A stretch of DNA of 64,000 bases from NCBI RefSeq assembly GCF_905171775.1, contig NC_053500.1:124784241-124848240 (forward strand). Reading direction: 5' to 3'. The notes beneath the pieces were generated by a model that saw only the letters and a program-made list of their open reading frames with translations, did no database searches and was not told where the DNA came from. This DNA comes from Rana temporaria. Its lineage: Eukaryota; Chordata; Amphibia; Anura; Ranidae. The translations under genes were made by a program, and so were the position numbers. This document shows positions 46,301 through 58,300 of this stretch, piece by piece; positions within the stretch are counted from its first letter, which is position 1, and the number at the start of each line of letters is the position of its first letter.

Positions 46301-49300
46301 CGCACACAGACCAATTAACTGCGGTTTGTGACACATGCCAAAGCCTGAATGCAGTCATATACCTGGTTATTCCAGCAGCAAGCATCGGCAGATTCTTGAT
46401 ACAAGAATCCAGAGGCTTCAACAAACTGGCTGGGTAAAAGGGGACTAACTGGCATCCTATACAGATCAAGGGTCAATCCTTTGATCTGCTATGAATGAAC
46501 CAAGATTGTCACAAAGAAGCAGTAGTAACATTGCTAAATCTTAGGGAGAAGTATGACCAAAGCTTTTATTGCCAATGCCTCCCCTATGGATCACAAGAGT
46601 ACAGTTCGTTCTGCGCTCCTGTTACCCGTTTCAGCCGACGGTGAGCTAAAGCTCACTGTCAGCTGACATCACTTATCCGGTCCATGCTCAGGGAAGATCC
46701 TGACCTTTATGATTGGGATCCACCCAGATGCCTGGACGGGCACCAGGCTCAGCCTCTTGGTGATCTGCTGAGAGTTTGTGCCAACCCCTACACAGCTCAG
46801 AGCAGAGGGGGAGAACTGATTGAACAATTGGTCTTTGATCGCTCAGTTCTCACTTCTCTTTTAAAGTGGAGCTCTGCTTGTTTGCACCCTCCACTGCCAC
46901 ATTTGGCATTTTTGAGGGGGAGGGAGAAGGTACCTGGTTTTGACAGCTACCAGCTCCCACTTCTGGCACAGACTGGCTGTGAAGCCACAAGGCTTCACTT
47001 CCTGTTTCCCTTACTTGTTATGCCGACACCTGCACACAAAACCAATTAAAGAATCGGTTTGGGTGAGGAGATTGCGGGCTCCTTGGACAAGTAAGGGCTC
47101 TTTCACACGTCCGTTCAGTTTTTCAGATCAGTTTTTTTTTCATCAGTTGATCAGTTTTTCCATCAGTTTTTCATCAGTTTTTGCATCAGTTTTTCATCAG
47201 TTTTTCATCAGTTTTTTCATCAGTTTTTGCATCAGTTTTTCCATCCGTTTTTTTTTTTTTGGGGCTTTTTACATAGAAAAACGGATGTTAGCGGAACGGA
47301 TGATAAACGGATCATCCGTTAACAGCCGTTTTTCGTCCGTTCCGTTTTTTAGACGGAAGAAAAATAGGGTTTTCTTCCGTCCAAAAAAACGGAACTGAAC
47401 GCAGACGGATGCTAACGGACGTTAGCGGATGCTCATCCGCTAACGGACGCTAGCCCATAGGGAAGCATTGCGGTCCGTTAACGGACGTCCAAAAAACGGA
47501 CGAACGGAACGGACGTGTGAAAGAGCCCTAAGTGTCCTTATATTGAAAATCAGCAGCTACTAATTTTTAATTTGGGGGGAGCTTGGAGCTCATTTTTAAC
47601 TTTCATTGACACTGCAGATGCTGTTCTGCATATGTCTGTTTATTCAGGAGTAGAAAGATCAGCTCCTGTGATGAAAATATATATAAAATCAGCCGAGGGT
47701 TGCGGGGAAGGTGGAAGAGCTGAACTTATTACACGTATGTGTTATGCCCAAAGTCTACAACTGGTTAATGTTGGTTACAAATGTAATAATGTTGTAGTAA
47801 TATGTTTGTGTTGGTCTTTTTCAGGCTGATGTGGTGATTAAGTTTCCTGAGGAAGACGCTCCAACCCCTATGCAGAGCAAGAGCCTGTTCACTCCAAAAC
47901 CAGACATACAGGTAACCAGAGCTCCAGAAACTCTGGAAATATGAATGTTGTTATGAAACGGGAAGTACTGTCTGGAATCATGACTTGTGGATGATGGGCG
48001 TGTACATCAATCATTTGACATCTGATGTTTGACGTACATTGCACTCGGAGTGTTAACCACTTAAGACCCGGACCAAAATGCAGGTAAAAGACCAGGCCCC
48101 TTTTTGCGATTCAGCACTGCGTCGCTTTAACAGACAATTGCGCGGTCGTGCGACGTGGCTCCCAAACAAAATTGCCGTCCTTTTTTTCCCACAAATAGAG
48201 CTTTCTTTTGGTGGTATTTGATCACCTCTGCAGTTATTTTTTGCGCCATAAACAAAAATAGACTTTCTCTTGTCGTCCATGGACGGACACAGCCTCTTCA
48301 TTCATGACAAAGTGGGTTATGTTCCCTGTTTACAGGAGAGGACTAGGCAGAACATGTTAGATACATATACATGTCATTTTAAAAACAGAGCTGAACAGCC
48401 CCGCCCAGGGGGCGGTCCCTCCGGACATAACCCTCCTCCCAGCAGCATGCAGCCTCAGTTTCGTTCTGCCTAGCAAAGGAGAAGGACGTATGGCTCCCTT
48501 TGGGCCCAACGCCCGAAGAAGGATTTTGTTTTATTTTTCTATTTATTTTTATTTTTCTACAACCGTCGGCTGAGAGACAGGCTGGATATTATAGATCCTT
48601 GTAGTCTTCTCAGTTCGGCCAGCGAGCGTGGGCACACCCTTGCAAAGAGGCTGGGTCTGCCACGACATGCCCCATGACTCCTGGGGTGGCCAGTGAGCTT
48701 TGCTCCGAGGTCCGCATATGACTGAGCTGTAGTGTTGTCTCACTCACAGTGGACCGGGCTGACGGCTACCTCCATTGCGGTTGTATGCCTGTCTGGAATG
48801 CACCAGTGAGTCGTCGCAAGGACGGGTAAGTACAGTCCCTTCCTCTGAGGTGGGGTGGTACGGCTGGGCATTCCTGGGGTTTGGGTATCCTCCCTTCCCT
48901 GCTCCCCCTTTTTTCCCTCTGCTGTGCATGCTGTCGGGATGGGGTGGGGGTGGGGACACCTGGTGGAGTGTACTGTGCGCCTGGCCTATGTGTCTTTTTT
49001 CTTTTTTTTTTTTTTTTTTACTTTGGAGTGTCACTTTTTTTTAAGGTTTGGGGGCTGAGCAGCCTTTCCTGGCTTTCTCCCCTTTTTAAATGCTGTGTTT
49101 GCCGCGTTCTGGCGGCGCTGGAGCCATTTTTTAGTGGGTTTTCAATTAACATTGAAAATCCCATTGGCGGCCATTTTACTGTAGCCGCACCAGGCTCCAC
49201 GTGGACGCTCGGCGGCCATCTTGCTTGAGTCTATCGGCCTCTAGCGGTGGTTTTCACGGCGCGCAACGCCGTTCTCCTCACAGCATTCCACTACCTCACG

Positions 49301-52300
49301 ACTTCTCCACACATCACACACGCTGTGTGCAGGACACGGGCAGCGGCGCGGAGCAGTTCTTCTCCGGTGGTGAGTCCCCTGTACACCTCCCCCCCCCGGT
49401 CAGCGCAGCAGGAGTGGTGGGTGGCTTTTGTGTTCATTCTGAACTGGGCCCTGGGAGCTTTTTTCCTCAGGTTTAAAGGAGTCAGTATCTAGTCCTACTT
49501 CCCCCCCAGCATGGCAGAGGCAGCTGGTACCTCTGCTTCTGCACTCACTATAGACTCCTTGTCGGCAGTCCTGGAGACATTTGTGGCCAGGGTGGAAGCG
49601 GCATGTGGCAGTAAAGGGGGTAAAAAGCGCCCCCTCCCTCCGCTATCCCCAGGGGAATGTTCAGACTCAGACCAGGACCTGGCTGCGCAGGTGCCTGGTT
49701 CTGTTGTATCTGAAGACGTGGACCAGGACCTTCCTGAGGAAGACACTGTAACTGGGTCTGGGCATGATAAGGCACTTGTCAGGGAGCTTATCAATGCTGT
49801 AAGGGACTCCCTTAAGCTAGATGGTACAGCTGAGGTATCCGCTGAGGGCTCGGTCTCTTTTGGTTCTCACAAATTAGACCGCTCTGTTAAGGTTTTTCCT
49901 TATGTGCCCTTCTTTGATAAGTTCATTGATGCGGAATGGGAAAAGCCGCAGAAGGCTTTTGTAGTCCCTCACCGCCTGGCGGTTCGATACCCCTTTGAGG
50001 AGAACGTCTTAAAGAAGTGGGCTTCTCCTCCGGTGGTGGACCCTCCGGTCGCCCGGTTAAACAAAGTGACCACTCTCCCTGTAGAGGGAGTTCCTGCTTT
50101 TAAGGATCAGACTGATAGAAGATCTGAAGCACTGACCCGCTCCATGTTTACCATGCTGGGGTCTGCCTTGCGGCCTATTGTGGCCACTGCCCTGGTGTCT
50201 CAGACACTTACTGAGTGGGCAAAGATTTTGCGCCAGGCTGCGGAGGAGCACCAGCTCCCATCCGAGGTAATTAGACTGGCTGACCAACTGGTCCAGGGCC
50301 TTGTCTATGTTTGTGACGCTTCACTAGATGCAGCACCCTTGGTATCCAGGGCCTCTGTCTCGGCGGTGGTTTTACGCCGCCTCCTTTGGCTAAAATGCTG
50401 GTCTGCGGACCAGGCCTCTAAGAAGGCCCTGGCGGATTTGCCCTTCAAGGGTGAGAGGCTTTTTGGGTCTTCTCTGGACGACATTATCAAGGATGTCACA
50501 GGAGGGAAAAGCACTTTCCTCCCTCAGTCCTCCAAGGGGAAGGGACCCCGCCGCAAGCCGGGTCCTTCTTTTCCCGCACAGAAGCGCTTTTTTCGTCAGT
50601 CAGGGCCCGCGGGTAAACCCTCCCAGCCCGACAGGGGCCCAGCTGGGGGACAGAAACGTCCCTGGGTGCGTAAGCCAAACACGCCGGCACCCAAGCCCGC
50701 AACTGCATGAAGGCCTGCCCCCGCCCGACTCATGGGTGGGGGGACGGCTTCGCAGGTTCACAGCTCGGTGGACCTCTCTGCTCTCCGACCGATGGGTCTG
50801 CGAGGTGGTCTCTTCGGGGTACAAAATAGAGTTTCTTTCCTATCCCCCAAACAGATTCTTTCCCTCAAGTCTCCCTCTCCTACCAGCTCGTCGGGCTGCC
50901 CTGTTAGGGGCAGTAAGGGACCTGCTAGGTTGCGGAGTAATTTTACCTGTTCCGCAGGACGAGAGGTTTCAGGGTTTTTACTCAAATCTGTTTGTGGTCC
51001 CGAAGAAGGACGGGTTCCGCCCGATCCTGGACCTCAAGGCTTTGAACGTCTTTGTGAAGGTCAGAAAGTTCCGCATGGAATCGATTCGCTCGGTGGTAGC
51101 TGCGCTCCACTCGGGGGACTTTCTGGCGTCCTTGGACATCAAGGACGCATACTTGCATGTCCCAATCTGCGCAAGTCACCAAAGGTTTCTGCGTTTTGCT
51201 ATCGGGGAGGATCACTATCAGTTTGTGGCCCTCCCTTTTGGCCTGGCGTCAGCGCCAAGAGTTTTCACCAAGGTGCTCGCGCCGATCCTAGCTTTGCTGA
51301 GACAGCGAGGCATTGCCATCGTGGGCTACTTAGACGACCTCCTTCTGAGAGCAGCTTCTGCCTCGGAATTAAGGGAGGACGTGTCTATAACCAGCCAGAC
51401 CCTCCAAGAGTTCGGGTGGGTCTTGAACATTCAGAAATCGGTCCTGGTTCCGACTCAGCGCTTGGAATACCTGGGACTGATTTTGGACTCCTCGATGGCG
51501 AGGGTTTTTCTACCCCTGGAAAAATTGCAGACGCTCCAGTCTGCTGTGAGAGTTTTGACATCCCGAAAGTGGTCGTCTCTTCGGTTTTGTATGCGGGTTC
51601 TGGGCCTCATGGTAGCCTCGTTCGAGGCGGTACCGTACGCCCAGTTCCATACCCGAGTACTACAGAGGGAGATCCTGTCCAAGTGGAACAGATCCCCATT
51701 GTCTCTGGATCGTCAGATTCAGGTCAGCAATCTGGTCAGGACTTCTCTGAATTGGTGGTTGAGGTCCCCGGCTCTTCGAGCAGGGAAGTCTTTTCTCCCC
51801 CTCCAGTGGACCGTGGTTACGACGGATGCCAGCCTCTCGGGCTGGGGGGGCGTCTGGGGGGTCCAGTCGGCCCAGGGTCGTTGGACCCTAGCAGAGTCCC
51901 GTCTACCGATCAATGTCTTGGAACTTCGGGCAATCAGGCTATGCCTCTCCTCGTGGTCAAGGAGGTTACAGGGCCGCCCGATCAGGATTCAGTCGGACAA
52001 CGCTACGGCGGTGGCTTATATCAACCATCAGGGGGGAACCCGAAGCTCGACTGCAGCGTCCGAGGTCGCTCACATCCTAAGGTGGGCAGAAAGAAGCGTG
52101 CCGGCTCTGTCGGCGGTCTACATCCCAGGCGTGGAGAACTGGCAGGCAGACTACCTGAGTCGCCAGATGTTGGACCAGGGAGAATGGTCGTTGCATCAGG
52201 AGGTGTTTCAACTCATTTGCAGGAGATGGGGATATCCGGATGTGGATCTCCTGGCCTCTCGTCTCAACCGCAAGGTGTCGAGGTTCGTGGCCAGGTCCAG

Positions 52301-55300
52301 GGATCCCTGGGCAGATGCGTCAGACGCGTTGGTAGCTCCATGGGGTCAGTATCGATTGATCTATGCATTTCCCCCACTGAAGTTGCTGCCTCGACTGCTC
52401 CGCAGAGTGGAGGCCGAGGGGATCCCGATGATCCTAATCGCCCCGGATTGGCCCCGGCGTCCGTGGTACGCCGATCTCGTGCGCCTAGTGGCGGATACGC
52501 CCTGGCGGCTGCCAGTGCGGGAGGACCTACTGTCCCAAGGTCCTATACTCCATCCTGCTTTACAGTCGCTGGCTTTAACGGCATGGCTATTGAAAGCCAG
52601 GTTTTAAGGGACCGAGGTCTTTCCGACTCGGTCATTCCAACTATGCTGCGGGCTAGGAAGTCTTCCTCTAGGAAGATTTACCATCGCACTTGGAAGGCCT
52701 ACATCTCTATGTGCGAGGAGATGGGTTGGCGTCCACGGACGTATTTGGTATCCAGAATCCTGCTGTTTTTACAGCGTGGCGTGGATCAAAAGCTCGCCTT
52801 AAGCACCATTAAGGGTCAGATTTCAGCCCTGGCTGTGTTCTTTCAGCGGCCTTTGGCGGCCCATTCGCTGGTGGGTACTTTTGTGCAGGGGGTTCGTCAT
52901 ATTCTTCCCCCTTTGAGACCACCTCTTCCCCCATGGGATTTGAATCTGGTGCTCTCGGTTCTTCAGAAATCTCCCTTCGAGGACATCAGAGAGATCCCTC
53001 TCGACGCTTTCTCAGAAGGTGGCCTTCCTGGTGGCGATTACATCTGTCAGAAGGGTTTCTGAGCTGGCGGCCTTGTCCTGCAAGTCACCATACTTAGTTC
53101 TCCATAGGGACAAGGCGGTGTTACGTCCGCGACCTTCCTTTCTTCCGAAGGTGATTTCATCTTTTCACCTTAACGAGGACATTGTACTTCCGTCCTTGTG
53201 CCCTAAGCCGGTGCATCCTAGGGAGGTTGCACTTCATTCCTTGGATGTGGTACGCGCCCTGCGGGTGTACCTGTCAGCTACGGCTCCGTTTCGGAGGTCG
53301 GACTCACTTTTTGTGTCGGTATCTGGTCCACAAAGGGGCCTGGCGGTCTCGTCAGCCACCATTTCTCGGTGGATCAGACAGATTGTCATACAGGCTTATG
53401 CTCTTAGGGGGCGGGCGCCCCCGTTTCCGGTCACGGCACATTCCACCAGGGCAATTGGTGCTTCCTGGGCTTTCCGACATCAGGCGTCTGTCTCACAGGT
53501 GTGTAAGGCGGCGACTTGGTCGTCCGTTCACACCTTCTCAAAATTTTACAAGGTTGATGTGAGTGCGTCTTCAGATGCTTCCTTCGGCCGCAAGATTTTA
53601 CAGGCGGCCGTTTAAAGTTGCATCTCCTCCGTTGAGGAGCTCTGCCTGTTTGGGGTGAAGTTGTGTGTGTTTTTATTGACTGATACTGTTCCCACCCCTC
53701 ATTTTTTTGACACTGCTTGGGGACGTCCCACTTTGTCATGAATGAAGAGGCTGTGTCCGTCCATGGACGACAAGAGAAAATAGGATTTTTTGTACTCACC
53801 GTAAAATCCTTTTCTTTGTCGTCCATGGACGGACACAGCACCCACCCCTCCTTTTTTTGGGTTTGTACTGCTTGTTACGAACTGAGGCTGCATGCTGCTG
53901 GGAGGAGGGTTATGTCCGGAGGGACCGCCCCCTGGGCGGGGCTGTTCAGCTCTGTTTTTAAAATGACATGTATATGTATCTAACATGTTCTGCCTAGTCC
54001 TCTCCTGTAAACAGGGAACATAACCCACTTTGTCATGAATGAAGAGGCTGTGTCCGTCCATGGACGACAAAGAAAAGGATTTTACGGTGAGTACAAAAAA
54101 TCCTATTTTTTGCTATAATAAATATCCCCCAAAAATGTATTAAAAAAAAAAAAAAATATTTCCTCAGTTTAGGCCAATACGTATTCTTCTACCTATTTTT
54201 GGTAAAAAAAACGCAATAAGCGTTTATCGGTTGGTTTGCGCAAAATGTATAGCGTTTACAAAATAGGGGATAGTTTTATTGCATTTTTATAAATTTTTTT
54301 TTTTACTACTAATGGCGGCGATCAGCTTTTTTTTTCTCGTGACTGCGACATTATGGCGGACACTTCGGACAATGTTGACACATTTTTGGGACCATTGTAA
54401 TTTTCACAGCAAAAAATGCATTTAAAATGCATTGTTTGTTGTGAAAATGACAGTTGCAGTTTGGGAGTTAACCACAGGGGGGGCGCTGAAGGGGTTATGC
54501 GTTCCCTGAAGTGTGTTTACAACTGTAGGGGGGTGTGGCTGTAGGTCTGACGTCATTGATTGCGCGTCCCTATATTAGGGAACACACAATCGATGACAGC
54601 GCCACAGTGAAGAACGGGGAAGCCGTGTTCACATACGGCTCTCCCCGTTCTTCAGCTCCAGGGACCGATCGCCGGACTCTAGCGGCGATCCGGTCACGGA
54701 GCTTCGGACCGGTCGCGGGAGCGTGCCCGCGAACCACCGCTGGGCTTTATACAACCACGTACGTGATTGTGCCCAGCGGTGCCATTCTTCCGACGTATAT
54801 CGTCGTTAGGTGATCCTTAAGTGGTTAAAGGGGAAGAAACCCCAGAAGTTGTTTATAATTGATGAGTTGGGAGTTCCTGATTACCCCATATATTGGATAT
54901 TTGGTTTGCAGCAGCATTGAGCTTGGAGGCCTTTCACAGGGGTAGACACGCAGTAGCTGCCACAGTCCCAGGATTACAAGGTGCAGCTTTTGTTCTTGCC
55001 ATGTATATTTACATCTGCATACATTTTTTGGTATTTGTATGACAATGGCATGGCCCAGAATGTGGATATAACGGATACATTGAGAAAAATGCATAAGACT
55101 TCACAAACTGCACATAGCATTGAGGACCTGAGAAATATATACAGTGGGGGAGTTTTACTAAAACTGGAGCTTTCAGAATCTGGTGCAGCTCTGCAAAGTA
55201 GCCAATCGGTTTTTAACTTCAGCTTGTTTAATTAAGCTTTGACAATAAAACCTGGGAGCTGATTGGTTTCTATGCAGAGCTTCACCAGATTTTGTATTCT

Positions 55301-58300
55301 CCAGTTTTAATCTCCCCAATATGCCTTTTTAGAAAGATTGATCTGAGCAACTTTAAAAATTTTAACTTGTTCTATCTGCAGAGAAAGGTATAGATAGCTA
55401 CAAGTTGAGTACTGCAAAAAATTATACACTTTTACACTATCTATGTTTGTGAATAGGCAAGCACTTTTGCTAGCATCTATGGCTTATACCTATTTTTCAA
55501 CACACTAGCTAAATGCCAGAGAGCTACCAGTCAAAACATGCAGTGCGGCTGTTCCCGTGGTAGTAGGTGACGGCTGAATGGAGCTGGTCAGCGCTTCCCA
55601 CGTGTAGTAAACAAAGAAGCGCGCCATGCGCTCATGAGTTTGGCTTCAACAACTTAATTGTTCCCGACAAACTCCTTCAGACATCTGCAAAGACCATGCA
55701 AAGAGTGCTTCATTTTACCCAAAGGGGTGTAATTGTAGGGACTCTCTATAATTGAGCCCTTTTGGGTAATGGCATGGCCTGAGTGGGTGTTTGGTGATTT
55801 TTTATTTTTATTTTTTTATCGGGAACAATAAATTTGACGCTGATATCATCTGTGTGTGTCTGGCTGACTTATTCTCAAATCCATTAGATGGCATATTTGA
55901 GGTTGAACTATGTAGGACAGCAATCCACATTGAGCAGTTAATAGGAGGATAAATTACATTGGTTTTTTTTTTTATGCCTTACACAAGTTGATAACCTAAT
56001 AAAATATGTGTAATTGAGATGACCTAAGCAGACCCAGTATGTGCAGAGAGAGATTTATTTGGATAAATGATAACAAGTTTTTCTAACTCCATACTATGAG
56101 TGTATTCACTCTGGTATCAAGTAAGGCAAGTCTGGAAAGTACTAATAGAAAAACAAGTTAGGCCCCTTTCACACTGCCGCGTCCTTATCATGATTTTGTG
56201 GCTGCGCTTTTGATGCGATTTCAGGAAAAGCCTGGGTAAACTTGAAGTCTATGGACCTCAACTTGCATGAAAGGCGGACCAAAGTAGTACAGGGACTACT
56301 TTGCAGTTGACACGACTTGAAGTCTCACATCAATGAATGGTTCTCATTGGAAATCATGGGGAACGACTTGCCATGCGACTTTGCAGTCCTAAGTCACAGA
56401 ACAAGTCACACAAGTGTGAAAGGGGCCTTAAGGTGTGAAGGAGCAGCATTGTGAGCATTGTACAGTGTTGGAAATGGACAAATCCAAACTTCTACAAATG
56501 TTTTTTTTTTTTTTTTTTTTTTAAGATGGGATTGGGCAGGGATTTCCTTAGGTGTGTTAGAACTGGCCTGCTGAACATTTCTTATTTTGCCTAGCATTTC
56601 TTCCTGAAGATTGCATAAAAATAAAGACTTTTAGTAGGTATTTTCCTACCTTTTGCTAATTTAAAAACCAATATCTCATTTTCTGCAGCACTTATTCCGG
56701 GAGCCTGAGAAGCGACCCCCCACCGTTGTATCAACCACATTCACTGCTCTGGTCTTGGCCCCACTGCTCCTGCTCTTCATCCTTGTAAGTAGCTGTTACT
56801 TTTTTTTTTTTTTTTTTATTGTAATTTTATTTTACAAGTTGTGACATCTAAACCTAAAGAAACAACACAACCAAGTCAGTCTCTATTGATACATAGCTGA
56901 TACATCAGTCAGTTATTGACATATACAGTTGATATGAATATAGTGTTTACGGAACCTCATATAGGCAGCCCCGGGATTAAGAACAAGCTGGGTTCCCATT
57001 GAGATGAGATGTTTAGTAACATAATGGGGTTAAAAAAACTGAAATTGGTACAAAAATAGCAAATAATCGCTACTGTAAGGCGTTAATTTTTTACTGTGGG
57101 ACAGTGAAAGTCATATTTACAGTAGAGATTTGCTCTTTGTACTATAAAGGGCTAAACATTTTTTACTTTTTTAACCCCATTGTTACTAGCCGATTAATCG
57201 ATTATGAAAATGGTCATCGATTTAATTACATAATCGATTAGTTGTTGATTAATCGATTCGTTTCGGCCCTACTTCATTGTACACCTCTGCCAAAAAATAT
57301 TCTGACATAGAAACGATGCTGAGGAATTGAATTTTGTCATTTCTTCGGTTTGGATTAACACTACCAACTATTCCTGTAAATAAAACCGATGGGGTAAATG
57401 TTGAGTACATTTCTGCAATGCTTCTCTGAAATAACAGAAACATCTCTGCCGATTTGCCAGAAATCCAGTGTGCACTTTCTGTAGAGGGCTAACAGCAAAG
57501 TGTCTCTGCTGCACTGAGATCCCAATCAGTGTTGTCAGATTTGCCTGGTGGACCATTCACCTGTCCACTTCCCCTCTCTGTATCACTACATTCATTTCTA
57601 TCCCAGCAAAATAATGCTGCTGCCTTTTCTCCCAAGAGCCTGTCCACACACAAGGGGCTGTGGGGAGATGTAGTCCTGGCGCTGTGCCTATATCAATAGA
57701 AACTGACCTCCCAGGAGCTGTTCCAGCAAGAGTATAACAAGCCTAATGATGTCACCGCAAGTTATAAAAGCTCTTTATCACAAAAAAAAAAAAAAAAAAA
57801 TTGATATGCTGGAACATGCTCTAAAGAGGAAAGGGAGGTTTGGGGTTAAATTTCAGCAATGATTGGACGTACATTTAACACCAGTGTGGGTGTTTTTTTT
57901 TTTTTTCATACTTACATTGTGCACTTACTACTTCTGTGATTAATTCAGCTGTGATTGTACTTTGAAACGATTAAGCCATGTAAAATGTAAATTTTACCTA
58001 TTTACATGCAATTTATTATATTTACCTGGTTAAAACTGAATTTTTATTATGTAGTACTCAACATGACACACTGCATCCCTTTTTAAGAATATTTAAGATT
58101 CACTTTAGAGATCTGTAATGGAAGTAGTCGGTGAATTCTAATAATACTATAATTTAAGCTAGGAGTTGCATTATCTCACTAAACTAGTTAGAGCGGAGTT
58201 GTTGTCTTTTTTTCCCTGATATAACATTTCAGCGATGGCATATTGTTTATAAAGAACAGTGATTGCATATATTCGTAGTCGCAGTATTGGTTTGTATTGC

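Larger units (their letters stand above)
48264..54108 (+). mobile_element. DIRS-type tyrosine-recombinase retrotransposon (about 5.8 kb)
   Basis: It has the full DIRS layout: left inverted terminal repeat, gag-like frame, RT/RNase H frame, tyrosine recombinase frame, internal complementary region and right inverted terminal repeat with an extra outer extension. There are no LTRs and no DDE integrase. DIRS elements are known to replicate through a circular intermediate and to insert by a tyrosine recombinase, usually without target duplication; none is visible here. The copy is near-intact, the main damage being a frameshift in the recombinase. It has the same strand as RPN2, in intron 13. Confidence 0.92.
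48057..54824 (+). mobile_element. TTAA-type family A element interrupted by the DIRS retrotransposon
   Basis: The left CCACTTAAGACCCGGACC (after TTAA at 48053-48056) and right ATCCTTAAGTGG (before TTAA at 54825-54828) are the ends of one element of about 0.9 kb. Its left part (48057-48263) and right part (about 54110-54824) align with the uninterrupted copy at 58349-59263. The DIRS sequence lies in between. Confidence 0.75.

Noticed and set aside
50732..53062. 776-codon frame overlapping the RT frame
   Set aside because: The part before 52583 is the +2 shadow of RT/RNase H. Only its end, from 52583, encodes real recombinase sequence, and that part is annotated separately.
48264..54108. Endogenous retrovirus
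   Set aside because: There are no direct LTRs, primer-binding site, protease, DDE integrase or envelope. Inverted termini and a tyrosine recombinase define a DIRS element instead.
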